From contig JBFLZW010000061.1 in the NCBI GenBank assembly GCA_040755755.1, positions 81,246 to 145,245 of the forward strand: 64,000 nucleotides of DNA. The letters are read 5' to 3'. Below, one piece after another: positions 27,246 to 35,684 of this stretch (positions are counted from its first letter, which is position 1; each line of letters starts with the position of its first letter). The notes beneath the pieces are model-generated. The model ran no database searches. It was not told where the DNA came from and saw only the letters and a list, made by a program, of their open reading frames with translations. The position numbers and the translations under genes were made by a program. The DNA is from a bacterium (GTDB lineage: Bacteria; SZUA-182; DTGQ01).

Positions 27246-29216
27246 CTATCCTTCCTCCGCCAATTCCCGCTCAACGGCTTCAATCTGCTCTTCCAGTTCG
27301 GTCCAGCGGTGGGTAAGTTCCTCGTTTCTGGCCTCAAGCTCCTTATATTCATACAATTTTCTGGAGAATTCAGGCTGCTGGTAGTAATTTGGATCGGCAA
27401 ACAGTCTGTCGAGCTGGTCCATTTTTTCCAGCACAAGGTTTAATTCCTCCTGCACTTTTCCCGACTCTTTCCTGAGCGGGTCCAGGCGGCGGAATTTCTG
27501 GTTTCTTTTCTCGGCTTCAAGCCGCTTTTGCTCCCGGCTCCTGACTTTTCCATCCCTGCTGCTGCCGGGCTCTGCCGAAGGAGAGAGCAGCGGGGAGGCG
27601 GCGAGTTTTTCCTTCCTCTGCTCCATCTGTTCGAGATAGTCATCATAATTGCCGAGAAAAACCTCCAGACGTCCATCCTGAATATGGATGATTTTATTAA
27701 CCAGGTGATTGATGAACAGCCGGTCGTGAGAGATCATGCACAGGGTGCCGGGATACTGGCTGAGGGCTTCCTGCAGGCAATCCAGGGAGGGAATATCGAG
27801 ATGGTTGGTCGGCTCATCCAGCAGGAGGAAATTGGGCTTTTGGGCGATCATTTTTGCCAGCACCAGACGGCTTTTCTCTCCTCCGCTCAGGACAGCAATT
27901 TTTTTAAATACATCATCTCCCCGGAAGAGAAAGGCCCCCAGAAAGGAGCGGGCAGAGACGGGCGAGCCCGGCCCGAAACAGGGATCGATTTCTTCGAGGA
28001 CCGTATGCTCCGGATCGAGAATCTCAAGCTGGTGCTGGGCAAAATAGGCCCTGGCGACATTATAGCCTACCACTGCCTCACCGCCTTCTATGTCCAGCAC
28101 CCCGGCCATGATTTTCAGCAGGGTTGACTTTCCCGATCCATTGGGGCCAACCAGGGCAACCCTGTCCCCCCGGTGCAAAACCAGGTTCAGCCCGTGATAG
28201 ACTGTCCGGTCACCGTACCGCTTGTGCACATTTTTTAACCGCATAACCTCCTTTCCCGACACAGGAGGCGGGGGAATAGTGATTGAAAACTGACTGGCCT
28301 TCTGGTCAAGCTCGATCCTGTCCATCTTCTCCAGAGACTTGATCCGGCTTTGCACCTGACGGGCTTTGGTGGCTTTGTAGCGGAACCGCTCGATGAACCG
28401 CTCGGTGGCTTCGATCTTTTTTTGCTGATTCCTGTAAGAAGCCTCAAGGATTTCCTGCCGGAGCTGCTTTTGATCCAGAAAATCATCATAGTTTCCCGTA
28501 TACTGCTGAAGGGTTTTCTGGTCGATCTCCACGATGCGGGTAACGATATTATTGAGAAATCTCCGGTCGTGGGAAATGAGGATCATGGCCCCCTGGTATC
28601 CTTTGAGGAAATCCTCCAGCCAGATGATGGACTCCAGGTCGAGGTGGTTGGTCGGCTCATCCAGCAGCAGGAGGTCGGGCTCCTGAAGGAGCAGTTTGGC
28701 CAGAGAAATGCGCATCCGCCACCCTCCGCTGAATTCGCGGATCGGACGGTTCAGGTCCTGGTCCCGAAATCCCAGGCCGAAGAGGATGCGCTTGGCCTGG
28801 TGCTCCAGGTCCCACCCGCCGCGGGCTTCAAATTCAGCCTGATACTCGCCGATTTTCTGGACATAGTCCTGTATTTTTTCCGGGTCATCCTCGTGGGCCA
28901 TTTCTTCCTGCCACAGGTCAATCCGCTCCCTGATGCGGTTCAGATGGGGACAGATATCGGTGGCTTCCTCCAGCAGAGGGCGGGATGTGTCTTCCACCAC
29001 CTCCTGCTTCAGGCAGCCGATAACCATGTTCTTATTTCTCTCGATCTGACCGGAATCTGGCATTTGCTCGTCCAGAATCAGCGAGAAGATAGTCGTCTTT
29101 CCTGATCCGTTCGGTCCGATCAGACCAATCCGGTCGTTCAGACTGACCTGAAGATCTACATCCTGAAATAATACCTGCGGCCCGAACTGTTTTGATACTT
29201 TCCGTAATGCAAGCAT
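27246..29216 (-). CDS. ABC-F family ATPase (ribosome-associated, Uup/YheS-like)
   Basis: 656 aa, soluble, two ABC domains and no TM segment. Domain 1: GPNGSGKTT, signature FSGGWRMR, LLLDEPTNHLD. The ABC-F linker is rich in Arg/Lys/Gln (KIEATERFIERFRYKATKAR). Domain 2: GPNGSGKST, LSGGEKSR, LLLDEPTNHLD. The long charged C-terminal extension (coiled coil from ~545) resembles Uup/YheS rather than EttA. ABC-F proteins act on the ribosome to relieve stalled translation or give antibiotic protection; the subgroup is not decided here. I prefer the ATG at 29216 over an upstream TTG. Confidence 0.88.
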   Translation of the reverse strand: MLALRKVSKQFGPQVLFQDVDLQVSLNDRIGLIGPNGSGKTTIFSLILDEQMPDSGQIERNKNMVIGCLKQEVVEDTSRPLLEEATDICPHLNRIRERIDLWQEEMAHEDDPEKIQDYVQKIGEYQAEFEARGGWDLEHQAKRILFGLGFRDQDLNRPIREFSGGWRMRISLAKLLLQEPDLLLLDEPTNHLDLESIIWLEDFLKGYQGAMILISHDRRFLNNIVTRIVEIDQKTLQQYTGNYDDFLDQKQLRQEILEASYRNQQKKIEATERFIERFRYKATKARQVQSRIKSLEKMDRIELDQKASQFSITIPPPPVSGKEVMRLKNVHKRYGDRTVYHGLNLVLHRGDRVALVGPNGSGKSTLLKIMAGVLDIEGGEAVVGYNVARAYFAQHQLEILDPEHTVLEEIDPCFGPGSPVSARSFLGAFLFRGDDVFKKIAVLSGGEKSRLVLAKMIAQKPNFLLLDEPTNHLDIPSLDCLQEALSQYPGTLCMISHDRLFINHLVNKIIHIQDGRLEVFLGNYDDYLEQMEQRKEKLAASPLLSPSAEPGSSRDGKVRSREQKRLEAEKRNQKFRRLDPLRKESGKVQEELNLVLEKMDQLDRLFADPNYYQQPEFSRKLYEYKELEARNEELTHRWTELEEQIEAVERELAEEG

Positions 29217-29253
29217 GGTCAACTTTCAGATAGGGTTAATGAAGTTATTGTGC

Positions 29254-29297
29254 TTTTCTCTGTGCTCCTCTGTGCCTCTTGTGTCTCTGTGGTGTCC
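29254..29297 (-). repeat. Single arm of the ACAGAG-type dispersed repeat
   Basis: TCTCTGTGCTCCTCTGTGCC and TCTTGTGTCTCTGTGG match the arms of the inverted repeats at 32710, 32878 and 50381. The opposite arm is missing. Confidence 0.6.
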
Positions 29298-29455
29298 TTT
29301 TGCTTTTCTCCGTTTTTTCTCCCGGCTCTCTTTTATCTTCTTCATTGTATTGGAATACCGGATTCCCGTCAACTGGAAATCTTCATCCCGCTCATTCCTG
29401 ATTCTGGTCAAACCCCTTGAATCCTGGTCGGAAAGAAGGTAATATATGAAATACC

Positions 29456-31195
29456 ATGGAGATCAAGATTGCCAAAACTGCCGGTTTCTGTACGGGTGTC
29501 CAGCGGGCGATGAATATCCTTCTGGATACAGCCCGTCTGGGAGACCCGCCGATTTATACCTTTGGACCGCTCATCCATAACCCGCAGGTCATAGCCCTGC
29601 TTGAGAGCCGGGGAATTACCGCTTTGTCGGATCCTGACTCCGCTCCTTCCGGCACTCTGGTTATCCGGGCGCACGGCATTGCGCCAAAGACCAGGCAGTT
29701 TTTGAAAAAAAAGGGATTCAAGCTCTGCGACGCTACCTGCCCTCATGTGGCTCAGGTGCAATCCATCGTCAAATCCCACAGCCGCAGGGGGTACCATGTC
29801 ATCATCATCGGTGATAAGGGGCATGCCGAGGTGACCGGCATTCTGGGTTTTGCGCAAAACCGGGGGACCGTGGTCAGCAGCCTGCCGGAAATTGATCTTT
29901 TGCCGAATATGGACCAGGTCTGCGTGGTAGCACAAACCACCCAGAATGTCGAGGATTTCCAGCGGATCGCGGATAAAATCCGCAGCCGCTTTCCCCAGGC
30001 CGAAATCTTCAATACCATCTGCTCCTCGACCCAAAAGCGGCAGGATGAAGCCATGCAGATAGCCCAGCAGGTCGAAGCCATGGTCATCGTGGGCGGGAAA
30101 AACAGCGCCAATACCATCCGCCTGGCCAATATGGTCCGCGCTCTCGGCAAACCCACCTTTCATATCGAGGTCCCGAAGGAACTGCCGGTTAAAGAGCTTG
30201 AAAAGTTCGACCGTATCGGCGTGACAGCCGGAGCATCCACTCCCAACTGGATCATCGACGGGGTAGTGGAAAAGCTGAATTCCATCAGGCAGCGCAAGGC
30301 CAATTTTCTCATGCGCCTCCTGCTTCGAATGTTCCAGTTTCTGGATAGCAGCGACCTTTTTGTAGCCATCGGTGCTTTCAGCATCAGTTATGCAGCCAGC
30401 CTCCTGCAGGGAATCGATCCGGATTTTCCCCTGCTGATCATTCCCGCCCTGTACGTGTTTGCCATGTATCTTGTCAACCACCTGATAGACCGGCACGACC
30501 CCGAAGGTCGTGATCCGAACATACTGCACGGGATATCCCGCTACACTGCTCTGCGCCTCGCGCTGGCCCTTGTTTCGGCTGCTCTGGCCCTCTCGCTCTC
30601 CCTGCATCTGGGTTTTTATCCATTTCTGTTTCTTCTCCTGGCCAGTATAGCCGGTATTATTTACAGTATTCCGCTGATTCCCCACAGGTGGAAGGTTTAT
30701 GTCCAGTTCAGACGGCTGAAAGACATTCCGGCCTCCAAGGATATCTTCCTGGCTGCATCCTGGGCGAGTGTCGCCGTTGGGATTCCACTCCTCTATGGGG
30801 TGGATTCAGCAGGAATTGATACTGCGGTCTGCTTTATTTTTATCGCCACCCTGGTTTTTATCCGCTCCGTGCTGCAGGATATTCGCAATATCCAGGCAGA
30901 TCGGATTGTGGGCAGGGAAACCCTGCCGATAATTCTCGGCCAGAAGCGGATTGAGCGGCTTTTGTTTGCCATTTCCCTGCCGTCGCTTGCTCTTCTGACC
31001 GCAGCCGCATATTTCGGCTGGACTACTTCGCTGGGATTTGCTCTTTCCCTGTGCATACTTTTTACCTGGATCTTTATGTTTCTTTCTCACCGCAACGCGC
31101 TCCCGAAAGGGATCGCATCCAAGTTGACTATTGACAGCAATTTCATTGTGAGCGGCCTTGTAGCCATGTTCTGGAAAATTTTTCATTACCATTAA
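29456..31195 (+). CDS. ispH: IspH (HMBPP reductase) fused to a UbiA-type prenyltransferase domain
   Basis: 579 aa. Residues 1-~285 are a full IspH, the last enzyme of the MEP isoprenoid pathway. The three cluster cysteines are C12 (GFCTGVQRA), C95 (CDATCPHV) and C189 (NTICSSTQKRQ); catalytic-region histidines lie in GPLIHN and KGHAEV, with GGKNSANT near the end. From ~300 to the end is a hydrophobic domain of about eight TM helices. Its two Asp-rich motifs, NHLIDRHDPEG and DIRNIQADRIVGRETLP, fit UbiA prenyltransferases. The stop between domains is absent. The fusion would put IPP/DMAPP production at a membrane prenyl-transfer step. The UbiA acceptor is unknown. Confidence 0.9.
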   Translation: MEIKIAKTAGFCTGVQRAMNILLDTARLGDPPIYTFGPLIHNPQVIALLESRGITALSDPDSAPSGTLVIRAHGIAPKTRQFLKKKGFKLCDATCPHVAQVQSIVKSHSRRGYHVIIIGDKGHAEVTGILGFAQNRGTVVSSLPEIDLLPNMDQVCVVAQTTQNVEDFQRIADKIRSRFPQAEIFNTICSSTQKRQDEAMQIAQQVEAMVIVGGKNSANTIRLANMVRALGKPTFHIEVPKELPVKELEKFDRIGVTAGASTPNWIIDGVVEKLNSIRQRKANFLMRLLLRMFQFLDSSDLFVAIGAFSISYAASLLQGIDPDFPLLIIPALYVFAMYLVNHLIDRHDPEGRDPNILHGISRYTALRLALALVSAALALSLSLHLGFYPFLFLLLASIAGIIYSIPLIPHRWKVYVQFRRLKDIPASKDIFLAASWASVAVGIPLLYGVDSAGIDTAVCFIFIATLVFIRSVLQDIRNIQADRIVGRETLPIILGQKRIERLLFAISLPSLALLTAAAYFGWTTSLGFALSLCILFTWIFMFLSHRNALPKGIASKLTIDSNFIVSGLVAMFWKIFHYH

Positions 31196-31208
31196 AGGAG
31201 TTACTCGT

Positions 31209-32666
31209 ATGGAGCCACTTTCTGACATCATCAACGGATTGCCCAATTTCTGCGGATATGAATCATCGGTCGAAGAGACCATGTCCCGCAGCCTGCCGGT
31301 CTTTCTCGATCGCACGCCGGTAATTCTCAGCCAGGTCGAGTCATCGTTCGGTATTGCCCTTCATATGCACCAGCCGCTGATCCCGGCAGGGGGACCAAAC
31401 CTTAAAAATGCAGCCATTATTGGCAATCTTCAGTATATGATGGAAAATCAGCACATTCACGATAATCACAATGCCCCGGTTTTTGCCCGATGTTATGCCC
31501 GCATGGCCGATTTCATCAAGGAACTGGTCGATGAGGGCAAAAGTCCCCGGGTGATGCTGGACTACTCCGGCAACCTTTTCTATGGGCTCCGTCAGATGGG
31601 CCGGGGTGATATTCTGGAGAAGTTTAAAAACGTCATGTCCCGGGAGCCTTACAGCCGCTGCATCGAATGGCTGGGAACCATGTGGTCCCATGCCGTGGCT
31701 TCCTCTACACCGCCTCCGGATCTCAAACTGCACATCCAGGCATGGCAGCAGCACTTTGCCTCCATCTTCGGCTGGGATGCCCTGGCCAGGGTCAGGGGAT
31801 TTTCACCCCCGGAGATGCATCTTCCGATCCATCCCGATGTCTGCCATGAATACGTCAAGACTCTGAAAGCCTGCGGGTTTCGCTGGCTCATGGTTCAGGA
31901 GCACACCGTCGAGAACCTGGACGGCGGCCGTATCAGAAATCCTCATGTTCCTCACCTTCTGACAGCCAGAAATTCCCGGGGCGAGGAGGTATCCATGACC
32001 GCCCTGGTAAAGACCAAGGGGTCTGATACCAAGCTGGTGGCACAGATGCAGCCGTATGCTGAAGCCAGGGGGCTTCGTCGGCAGGAGTTTGGAGGAAAAA
32101 GCATCCCGCCTTTTGTCCTTCAGATCGGAGATGGGGAAAACGGCGGGGTGATGATGAACGAATTCCCGGAAGCTTTCAAGAGTGCCTTCCGACAGATCGG
32201 CACATCAGGCACTGTCAGCCTGTGCGCCAGCGAGTATCTTGAGCTTCTTGAGGCCGAAGGAATCGATGTTGAAAAATCCGCCCTTCCCGTGCAGCCGGTG
32301 GGACAGAAGAGAATCTGGGACCGTGTTTCACATCCCAGTCCTGATGCGGTCAGACAGGCCATTTCCGATCTCGAGAAACAGGACCGCAGCTTTCACCTGG
32401 ATATGGGCTCCTGGACCAATGACCGCAGTTGGGTCAAGGGCTATGAAGGGGTTTTGAGTGCCATGGAGCACTTAAGTGCCCTGTTCCATCAGAAGATCGA
32501 TCAGAATGCGGCTGTTGACAGGAAAAGCCCGGCCTATCAGCAGGCCCTTTTCTACCTTCTGGTCAGCCAGACCAGTTGCTACCGCTACTGGGGACAGGGA
32601 GCATGGACTGACTACGGGCTTGAAATATGCCGAAGAGGCAGGGAATTTCTGGAACGCGAGTTTTAA
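31209..32666 (+). CDS. Glycoside hydrolase family 57-type protein
   Basis: 485 aa; ATG with AAGGAG nine bases upstream, 13 bases after the fusion gene. The GH57 region I HMHQPLI sits at ~52-58, a likely region III GFSPPEMHLP contains the candidate nucleophile Glu near 203, and later DGENGG is seen. GH57 enzymes include amylases, amylopullulanases, branching enzymes and 4-alpha-glucanotransferases; which activity applies is not clear. It may act with the alpha-glucan phosphorylase at 43.2 kb in glycogen metabolism. Confidence 0.8.
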   Translation: MEPLSDIINGLPNFCGYESSVEETMSRSLPVFLDRTPVILSQVESSFGIALHMHQPLIPAGGPNLKNAAIIGNLQYMMENQHIHDNHNAPVFARCYARMADFIKELVDEGKSPRVMLDYSGNLFYGLRQMGRGDILEKFKNVMSREPYSRCIEWLGTMWSHAVASSTPPPDLKLHIQAWQQHFASIFGWDALARVRGFSPPEMHLPIHPDVCHEYVKTLKACGFRWLMVQEHTVENLDGGRIRNPHVPHLLTARNSRGEEVSMTALVKTKGSDTKLVAQMQPYAEARGLRRQEFGGKSIPPFVLQIGDGENGGVMMNEFPEAFKSAFRQIGTSGTVSLCASEYLELLEAEGIDVEKSALPVQPVGQKRIWDRVSHPSPDAVRQAISDLEKQDRSFHLDMGSWTNDRSWVKGYEGVLSAMEHLSALFHQKIDQNAAVDRKSPAYQQALFYLLVSQTSCYRYWGQGAWTDYGLEICRRGREFLEREF

Positions 32667-32709
32667 AACCAAAACGCTCATATTGGTAAGACAACACAGT
32701 AATATTTCT

Positions 32710-32780
32710 CCCGCAGAGACGCAGAGGCGCAGAGGTAAAAAAGACAAATTATTTTCTCTGCGCCTCTGCGTCTCTGCGGG
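32710..32780. repeat. Perfect 25-base inverted repeat (ACAGAG family)
   Basis: The left arm 32710-32734 (starting CCCGCAGAGACGC) and right arm 32756-32780 are exact reverse complements around a 21-base AT-rich spacer. Related arms occur at 29254, 32878 and 50381. Confidence 0.9.
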
Positions 32781-32877
32781 AAATCATCTCTATAGGATTT
32801 TCACTCCGCTCAAGGCATCAGATACTAAGCAGTGTGATGGCTACCATATATGAGCAAACCAAAAAGCGAAATGCAAA

Positions 32878-32946
32878 GGAAACCACAGAGACACAGAGAC
32901 ACAGAGAGAAGCATGGTCTTACTGCTGCCTCTGTGTCTTTGTGGGT
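32878..32946. repeat. ACAGAG-family inverted repeat overlapping a gene start
   Basis: The left arm CCACAGAGACACAGAG (32883-32898) is matched by GCCTCTGTGTCTTTGTGG (32927-32944). The right arm lies inside the coding sequence and encodes PLCLCG of the signal peptide of the next gene. Confidence 0.75.
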
Positions 32947-34247
32947 GGCTGCTCATGTCCGCCATCTATCCAGGCCGGGCAGTTGCCAGCGGGGCTGACT
33001 GCACCAAAGCAGGGGAGTGGTACCAGAAGGGACTCGCCCTCAGCGACAACTCTGCGCAAGAGATCGCCTGCTATCAAAAAGCAGTGGAGCTTTGTCCGGA
33101 GCACGCACCATCTCACGAGCGGTTGGGCAACATTTATAAGGCCCGCAGGCAGTGGGACATGGCGGTCCGGGAGCTGCAACTGGCCTGCGAAGGGAGCGAC
33201 TCCTCCGATCCTCACACCAGCCTGGGCGAGATTTACCGGATGCAGGGTGAATACGAGCTGGCCATCCGCGAGTTTCATACCGCGCTCGATATCAGGGAGG
33301 AAGACAAGCGCGCCCAGGCTAACCTGGAATATATCCAGCGGATGATGGGACGCGATGATGCCGGTGGTGAAGAGCGATCGATGGTCCCTGTCCCGATTTT
33401 CAGCCGGGAGCCGGGGCTTACTCTGTCACAGGGAATAACTTCGGTCAGTTTGACCCTGGGATCCATGACGATCAGACGGGAATGGATATCTCCGCAAGAG
33501 CGGCCAGTCGATGTCTGGAGGCTGGCTCTGGGTATTCGATACGGCCTGACCGATGATCTTACCCTGGGGATTATCCCGAAGATGTTCTGGAAAAAGGCTT
33601 ACATTCGTACCTGGGAGGGGGAGTCTCAGCCCTCGGTCCATGGCCTTGGAGACACGGTCGTTTTGCTCAAATACTGCCTCTGGTCCCGCAGGCATACCAG
33701 TTTTGCCGCATCCCTGGCCACCAGTGTGCCTACCGGAGATGAGCATAAGACCGCCTGGTACGGATGGACCAGCTATACCATCCCCCTGGGCTCCGGCAGA
33801 TATGAATTCATGCCGGGACTTGCTTTCAGCACCAGCTTTCGCGACCTGGGGTATCTCCATACCAATGTTTCCTATTTTTTTCCCCGCCAGAGAGAGAACG
33901 GACTTGATCCCGGAGACGAGCTCAGCTATAATCTGGCTCTGTGCCGGCCGATTCCTCTGATCGGCGAGCCCTATTTTTTCTCCCTGCCTGTCACCAGCCT
34001 GGTGGGGCAGATAGAGCTGAACGGTGTCTATCGAGGGGAGGGCAGAGGGCCAAAAATAGTAGATGGACAAGAATCTCGCGTCACCTTTTCAGGAGGAAAC
34101 ATGCTTTCCTGGTCTCCCGGAATCCAGTTCCTGTTCCAGGGCAATATGATGTTCGAGGCAGGGGTTCAGATACCGCTCTTTGTTCCTGATAACCCCTGGT
34201 GTACTGAACCTGTTTATCAAATCGGATGGACGAGGTCCTTTTTTTGA
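32913..34247 (+). CDS. TPR protein with C-terminal outer-membrane beta-barrel
   Basis: 444 aa from the ATG at 32913; an in-frame upstream ATG (32850) would put the charged repeat-derived RHRDTERS before the signal peptide. The signal peptide is LLLPLCLCGWLLMSAIYPGRAVA. Three TPR-like units follow at ~25-135 (WYQKGLALS, HERLGNIYKARRQWDMAVREL, LGEIYRMQGEYELAIREF). From ~160, amphipathic beta strands (LALGIRYGLTDDLTLGIIPK, YGWTSYTIPLGSGRYEFMPG) end in a terminal Phe, as in porin-like barrels. The substrate is unknown. It overlaps the next gene by one base (TGATG). Confidence 0.72.
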   Translation: MVLLLPLCLCGWLLMSAIYPGRAVASGADCTKAGEWYQKGLALSDNSAQEIACYQKAVELCPEHAPSHERLGNIYKARRQWDMAVRELQLACEGSDSSDPHTSLGEIYRMQGEYELAIREFHTALDIREEDKRAQANLEYIQRMMGRDDAGGEERSMVPVPIFSREPGLTLSQGITSVSLTLGSMTIRREWISPQERPVDVWRLALGIRYGLTDDLTLGIIPKMFWKKAYIRTWEGESQPSVHGLGDTVVLLKYCLWSRRHTSFAASLATSVPTGDEHKTAWYGWTSYTIPLGSGRYEFMPGLAFSTSFRDLGYLHTNVSYFFPRQRENGLDPGDELSYNLALCRPIPLIGEPYFFSLPVTSLVGQIELNGVYRGEGRGPKIVDGQESRVTFSGGNMLSWSPGIQFLFQGNMMFEAGVQIPLFVPDNPWCTEPVYQIGWTRSFF

Positions 34248-35677
34248 TGAGATACCCGCACATGCAATGGATGATCTCTCGGAGAACGGTGATGCTCAGT
34301 TTCGCCAGCGCCGCTATTCTCTTTCTTATCCTTTCCTTTGGATTCAGACTCCCGGCCCGCTTCGCTCCAGCCAAAGCCCTGGCTCAGGCCCCGGCCCCCC
34401 GGCCAGCCGGACAAAAAGAGCGGCAGAAGCAGCCCCCACAGGAAGAGCCAGCCGGAATTGTCATTCAGGACAATGATTTTTACGATAATAATGTCTCGGC
34501 CTTGCATATCCGGGGCAGCAGAGTTCTGGTTGAAAAGTGCAGTATCCATCGAAACGGCAATGCAGGCCTGGTCGTGGATAACGACGCTCAGGTTCTGGTT
34601 CAGGATAATCAAATCTATGGCCAGGAAGGTGCAGGCATCACGGTCATGGGTAAAGGCTCGGCCAGGGCAAGCATCACCGGAAACCAGATATACCAGAATA
34701 CCATGGCTGGCGTGCAATTGGGGGCCCAAGACCGGCTGGAGGTGGCGGTGCGGGAAAGTTTCAGAAAAAATCCCTCTGCCGGATTTGCCGGCAAGAAGGA
34801 TAATACCACTGGTAAGAAGGTCATAGTTGCCAGGGTCCACAATAACCGAATTTACCGCAATGGAGAGAGTGGCATAAAATGCCAGTCAGAATATCCGAAC
34901 CATGCTGTCCATCTGACCGCCACTCAGAACAAGATCTTTCGGAACCAGAAAGGGGGCATTTTTCTGGCCAGTGCAGCCACTGTGGTTTTGCAGCATAATT
35001 CCATCTGTGATAACCACAAAGCCGGGGTTTCAGCCAATGAATTGAAAGAGATTTCCCCCCAGGTGGATATCTATCAGAACGTCATCCGGGGAAATGAGGA
35101 GGCCGGGCTTGAGATCACCGCTGCCAAATGCGGGCCGGTCGGAGTGTGCAATAACCTCATCTTCAATAACGGCGGATCGGGGATTCGCTTCAAGACCATG
35201 CCCATGCGGATCATCAACAATACCATCGCTTCCAACGGCAACCTTGCCGAAGGGTCGGGCATCGACCAGCAGGGGAGAGGCACTCCCCTGATTGCCAGCA
35301 ATATCCTGGCCTATAATTTTAAAACCGGCCTCAATGTAGCCAGGACGAAAGGCTGCTCCTATAACCTGCTCTTTGCCAATGGCGGATCAGGCACCTGCTG
35401 TGACGACTGCACATCCTCTTCCAAAGCGATCGAAAGCAAAGAGCTGGGCGGACACAGCCGAAGCAGGGGGGACCTGATCTGCGATCCGATGTTCAGTAAT
35501 CCTGACCTGTTCGATTACCGGCTCAAGCAATACTCTCCAGCCATCGATGCCGGATTTCCCTCCCGCGAGTTTCATGACCGGCATTTTCCTCCCTCCCAGG
35601 GAGGAAGCTCCAATGACCTTGGATTTACCGGAGGCCCGCTGGCTGTCTCGTGGGATCCGAATGATCTGGCTCCATAA
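34247..35677 (+). CDS. Secreted right-handed parallel beta-helix protein
   Basis: 476 aa from the ATG overlapping the previous stop. The N-terminal hydrophobic segment (VMLSFASAAILFLILSFGF) is a signal or anchor. From ~80 to 400 the protein is a run of PbH1 rungs with N-x-I-Y/F-x-N and G-I patterns (NQIYGQEGAGITV, NQIYQNTMAGVQL, NRIYRNGESGIKC, NKIFRNQKGGIFL). This is the NosD/periplasmic copper-binding-like fold, shared with polysaccharide lyases. No catalytic set is recognisable. Translationally coupled to the TPR/barrel gene, so the two probably act together at the outer membrane. Confidence 0.8.
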   Translation: MRYPHMQWMISRRTVMLSFASAAILFLILSFGFRLPARFAPAKALAQAPAPRPAGQKERQKQPPQEEPAGIVIQDNDFYDNNVSALHIRGSRVLVEKCSIHRNGNAGLVVDNDAQVLVQDNQIYGQEGAGITVMGKGSARASITGNQIYQNTMAGVQLGAQDRLEVAVRESFRKNPSAGFAGKKDNTTGKKVIVARVHNNRIYRNGESGIKCQSEYPNHAVHLTATQNKIFRNQKGGIFLASAATVVLQHNSICDNHKAGVSANELKEISPQVDIYQNVIRGNEEAGLEITAAKCGPVGVCNNLIFNNGGSGIRFKTMPMRIINNTIASNGNLAEGSGIDQQGRGTPLIASNILAYNFKTGLNVARTKGCSYNLLFANGGSGTCCDDCTSSSKAIESKELGGHSRSRGDLICDPMFSNPDLFDYRLKQYSPAIDAGFPSREFHDRHFPPSQGGSSNDLGFTGGPLAVSWDPNDLAP

Positions 35678-35684
35678 AGATAGG

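Noticed and set aside
29408-30685. 425-aa minus-strand ORF opposite the ispH fusion
   Set aside because: The plus frame encodes IspH-UbiA with all conserved residues; the antisense ORF has no motif.
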